NCBI GenBank assembly: GCA_900554375.1
Contig: USHK01000076.1
Location: forward strand, 1-6,326
From: an uncultured Sutterella sp.
Lineage (GTDB): Bacteria > Pseudomonadota > Gammaproteobacteria > Burkholderiales > Burkholderiaceae_F
DNA: 6,326 nt
Reading direction: 5' to 3'
Shown: positions 5,886 to 6,326 of the stretch, one piece after another
How the letters are laid out: the number at the start of each line of letters is the position of its first letter
Numbering within the stretch: the first letter of the stretch is position 1
The notes under the pieces: generated by a model
Seen by the model: the letters and a program-made list of their open reading frames with translations, nothing else
What the model was told of the DNA's origin: nothing
The model's database searches: none
Position numbers and translations under genes: made by a program

Positions 5886-6326
5886 TTAACTCGGCTGGAT
5901 GCCTGCGCCTTGGCAGCAGTCTCGCTTACGGTAGATGAGATAAGCCGCGTCCTCTCCGCCGGAAGCCCAAGTTTTACCGGAATGCCAAAGAGAAGTTGAC
6001 GCACCCATGGGATAGCAACATCGTCCGTCGCGCTTACCTGTGGTTCGCGCCGGATACATCATCTGAGTGCGGTAGACGCGTTTATCCATGATCGGTTCAA
6101 GATAGGGACCGCACTGGCCCTTTTCTCCGTAAGCAGCCCATTGGAGGCCGGATCGGTGGAGCTTCATGGTAAAGCGTGCTACCAGAAGGGAAGAGGCCTG
6201 CGGAAAATGCACATGAGAGCCGACCCATCCGGTTAACGGGAAGATGCCGCCGTGACAGCCCGCACACCAATAGAGTTCCGAAATCGGCAGGGAAGACGTT
6301 GCGGCTACGCAGTCGGCTGCACAGGC
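5886..6326 (-). CDS. traU: TraU, conjugative transfer protein (C-terminal 146 residues; 5' part outside the window)
   Basis: TraU is a periplasmic protein of F-type systems that affects DNA transfer more than pilus formation (known for F, where it is about 330 residues). The frame is open from the window edge to a TAA at 5888-5886. The visible part begins ACAADCVAA, then YWCAGCHGGIFPLTGWVGSH, KLHRSGLQWAAYGEKGQCG, PIMDKRVYRTQMMYP, GASTSLWHSGK, and ends with GGEDAAYLIYRKRDCCQG, the strongly conserved TraU ending. Several cysteines, including two CC pairs, suggest a disulfide-rich fold. The CAGCH segment reads as CXXCH; my memory of F TraU is CxGCQ. The first half is missing from the window, so its start and signal peptide cannot be assessed. 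Confidence 0.95.
   Translation of the reverse strand, partial: ACAADCVAATSSLPISELYWCAGCHGGIFPLTGWVGSHVHFPQASSLLVARFTMKLHRSGLQWAAYGEKGQCGPYLEPIMDKRVYRTQMMYPARTTGKRDGRCCYPMGASTSLWHSGKTWASGGEDAAYLIYRKRDCCQGAGIQPS

Noticed and set aside
5786..6004. 72-residue minus-strand frame overlapping the traU end and the gap
   Set aside because: It is in a different frame from the conserved TraU ending, and its hydrophobic tail comes only from translating the AT-rich gap.

Overview
This window is part of an F-type (MPF-F) conjugative type IV secretion operon. All genes read on the minus strand, in the order traU (3' part), trbC, an N-terminal traN-like gene, traN, traF, traH (5' part). This is the traU-trbC-traN-traF-traH order of the F plasmid family. 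It points to a conjugative plasmid or integrative conjugative element of a proteobacterium of moderate GC content; the species cannot be named from the sequence. The first 31 bases are not biological: they match the Nextera read-1 adapter with its 19-bp Tn5 mosaic end, so the true sequence starts near base 32 and the left end is a read or contig end.

Layout from right to left, which is the direction of transcription. 6326-5886 is the last 146 residues of TraU. 5885-5757 is the only sizeable gap, 129 bp, AT-rich and full of inverted and direct repeats. 5756-5163 is TrbC. 5163-3964 is a 399-residue secreted Cys-rich protein resembling the amino-terminal part of long TraN proteins. 3967-1619 is a 782-residue TraN with its own signal peptide and the conserved TraN C-terminal box. 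1616-711 is TraF with a CXXC thioredoxin motif. 698-32 is the first 222 residues of TraH. From trbC onward the genes overlap by 1-4 bases or are separated by 2-12 bases, which indicates one translationally coupled transcript. No stretch over 300 bases lacks a gene.

How they work together (established for F, inferred here): TraU, TrbC, TraF and TraH act in the periplasm in pilus assembly and retraction, and TraN is the outer-membrane mating-pair stabilisation protein that contacts the recipient. The TraN and TraU products are rich in cysteine, and TraF keeps an apparently redox-competent CXXC, so disulfide formation looks central to this cluster.

I see no wholly new system. The points most worth following are: TraN divided between two separately exported proteins; a very regular nine-residue cysteine spacing in the larger TraN and a different spacing in the smaller one; a repeat-rich, possibly structure-switching leader before trbC; and a perfect 20-bp repeat at the two ends of traF read in different frames.
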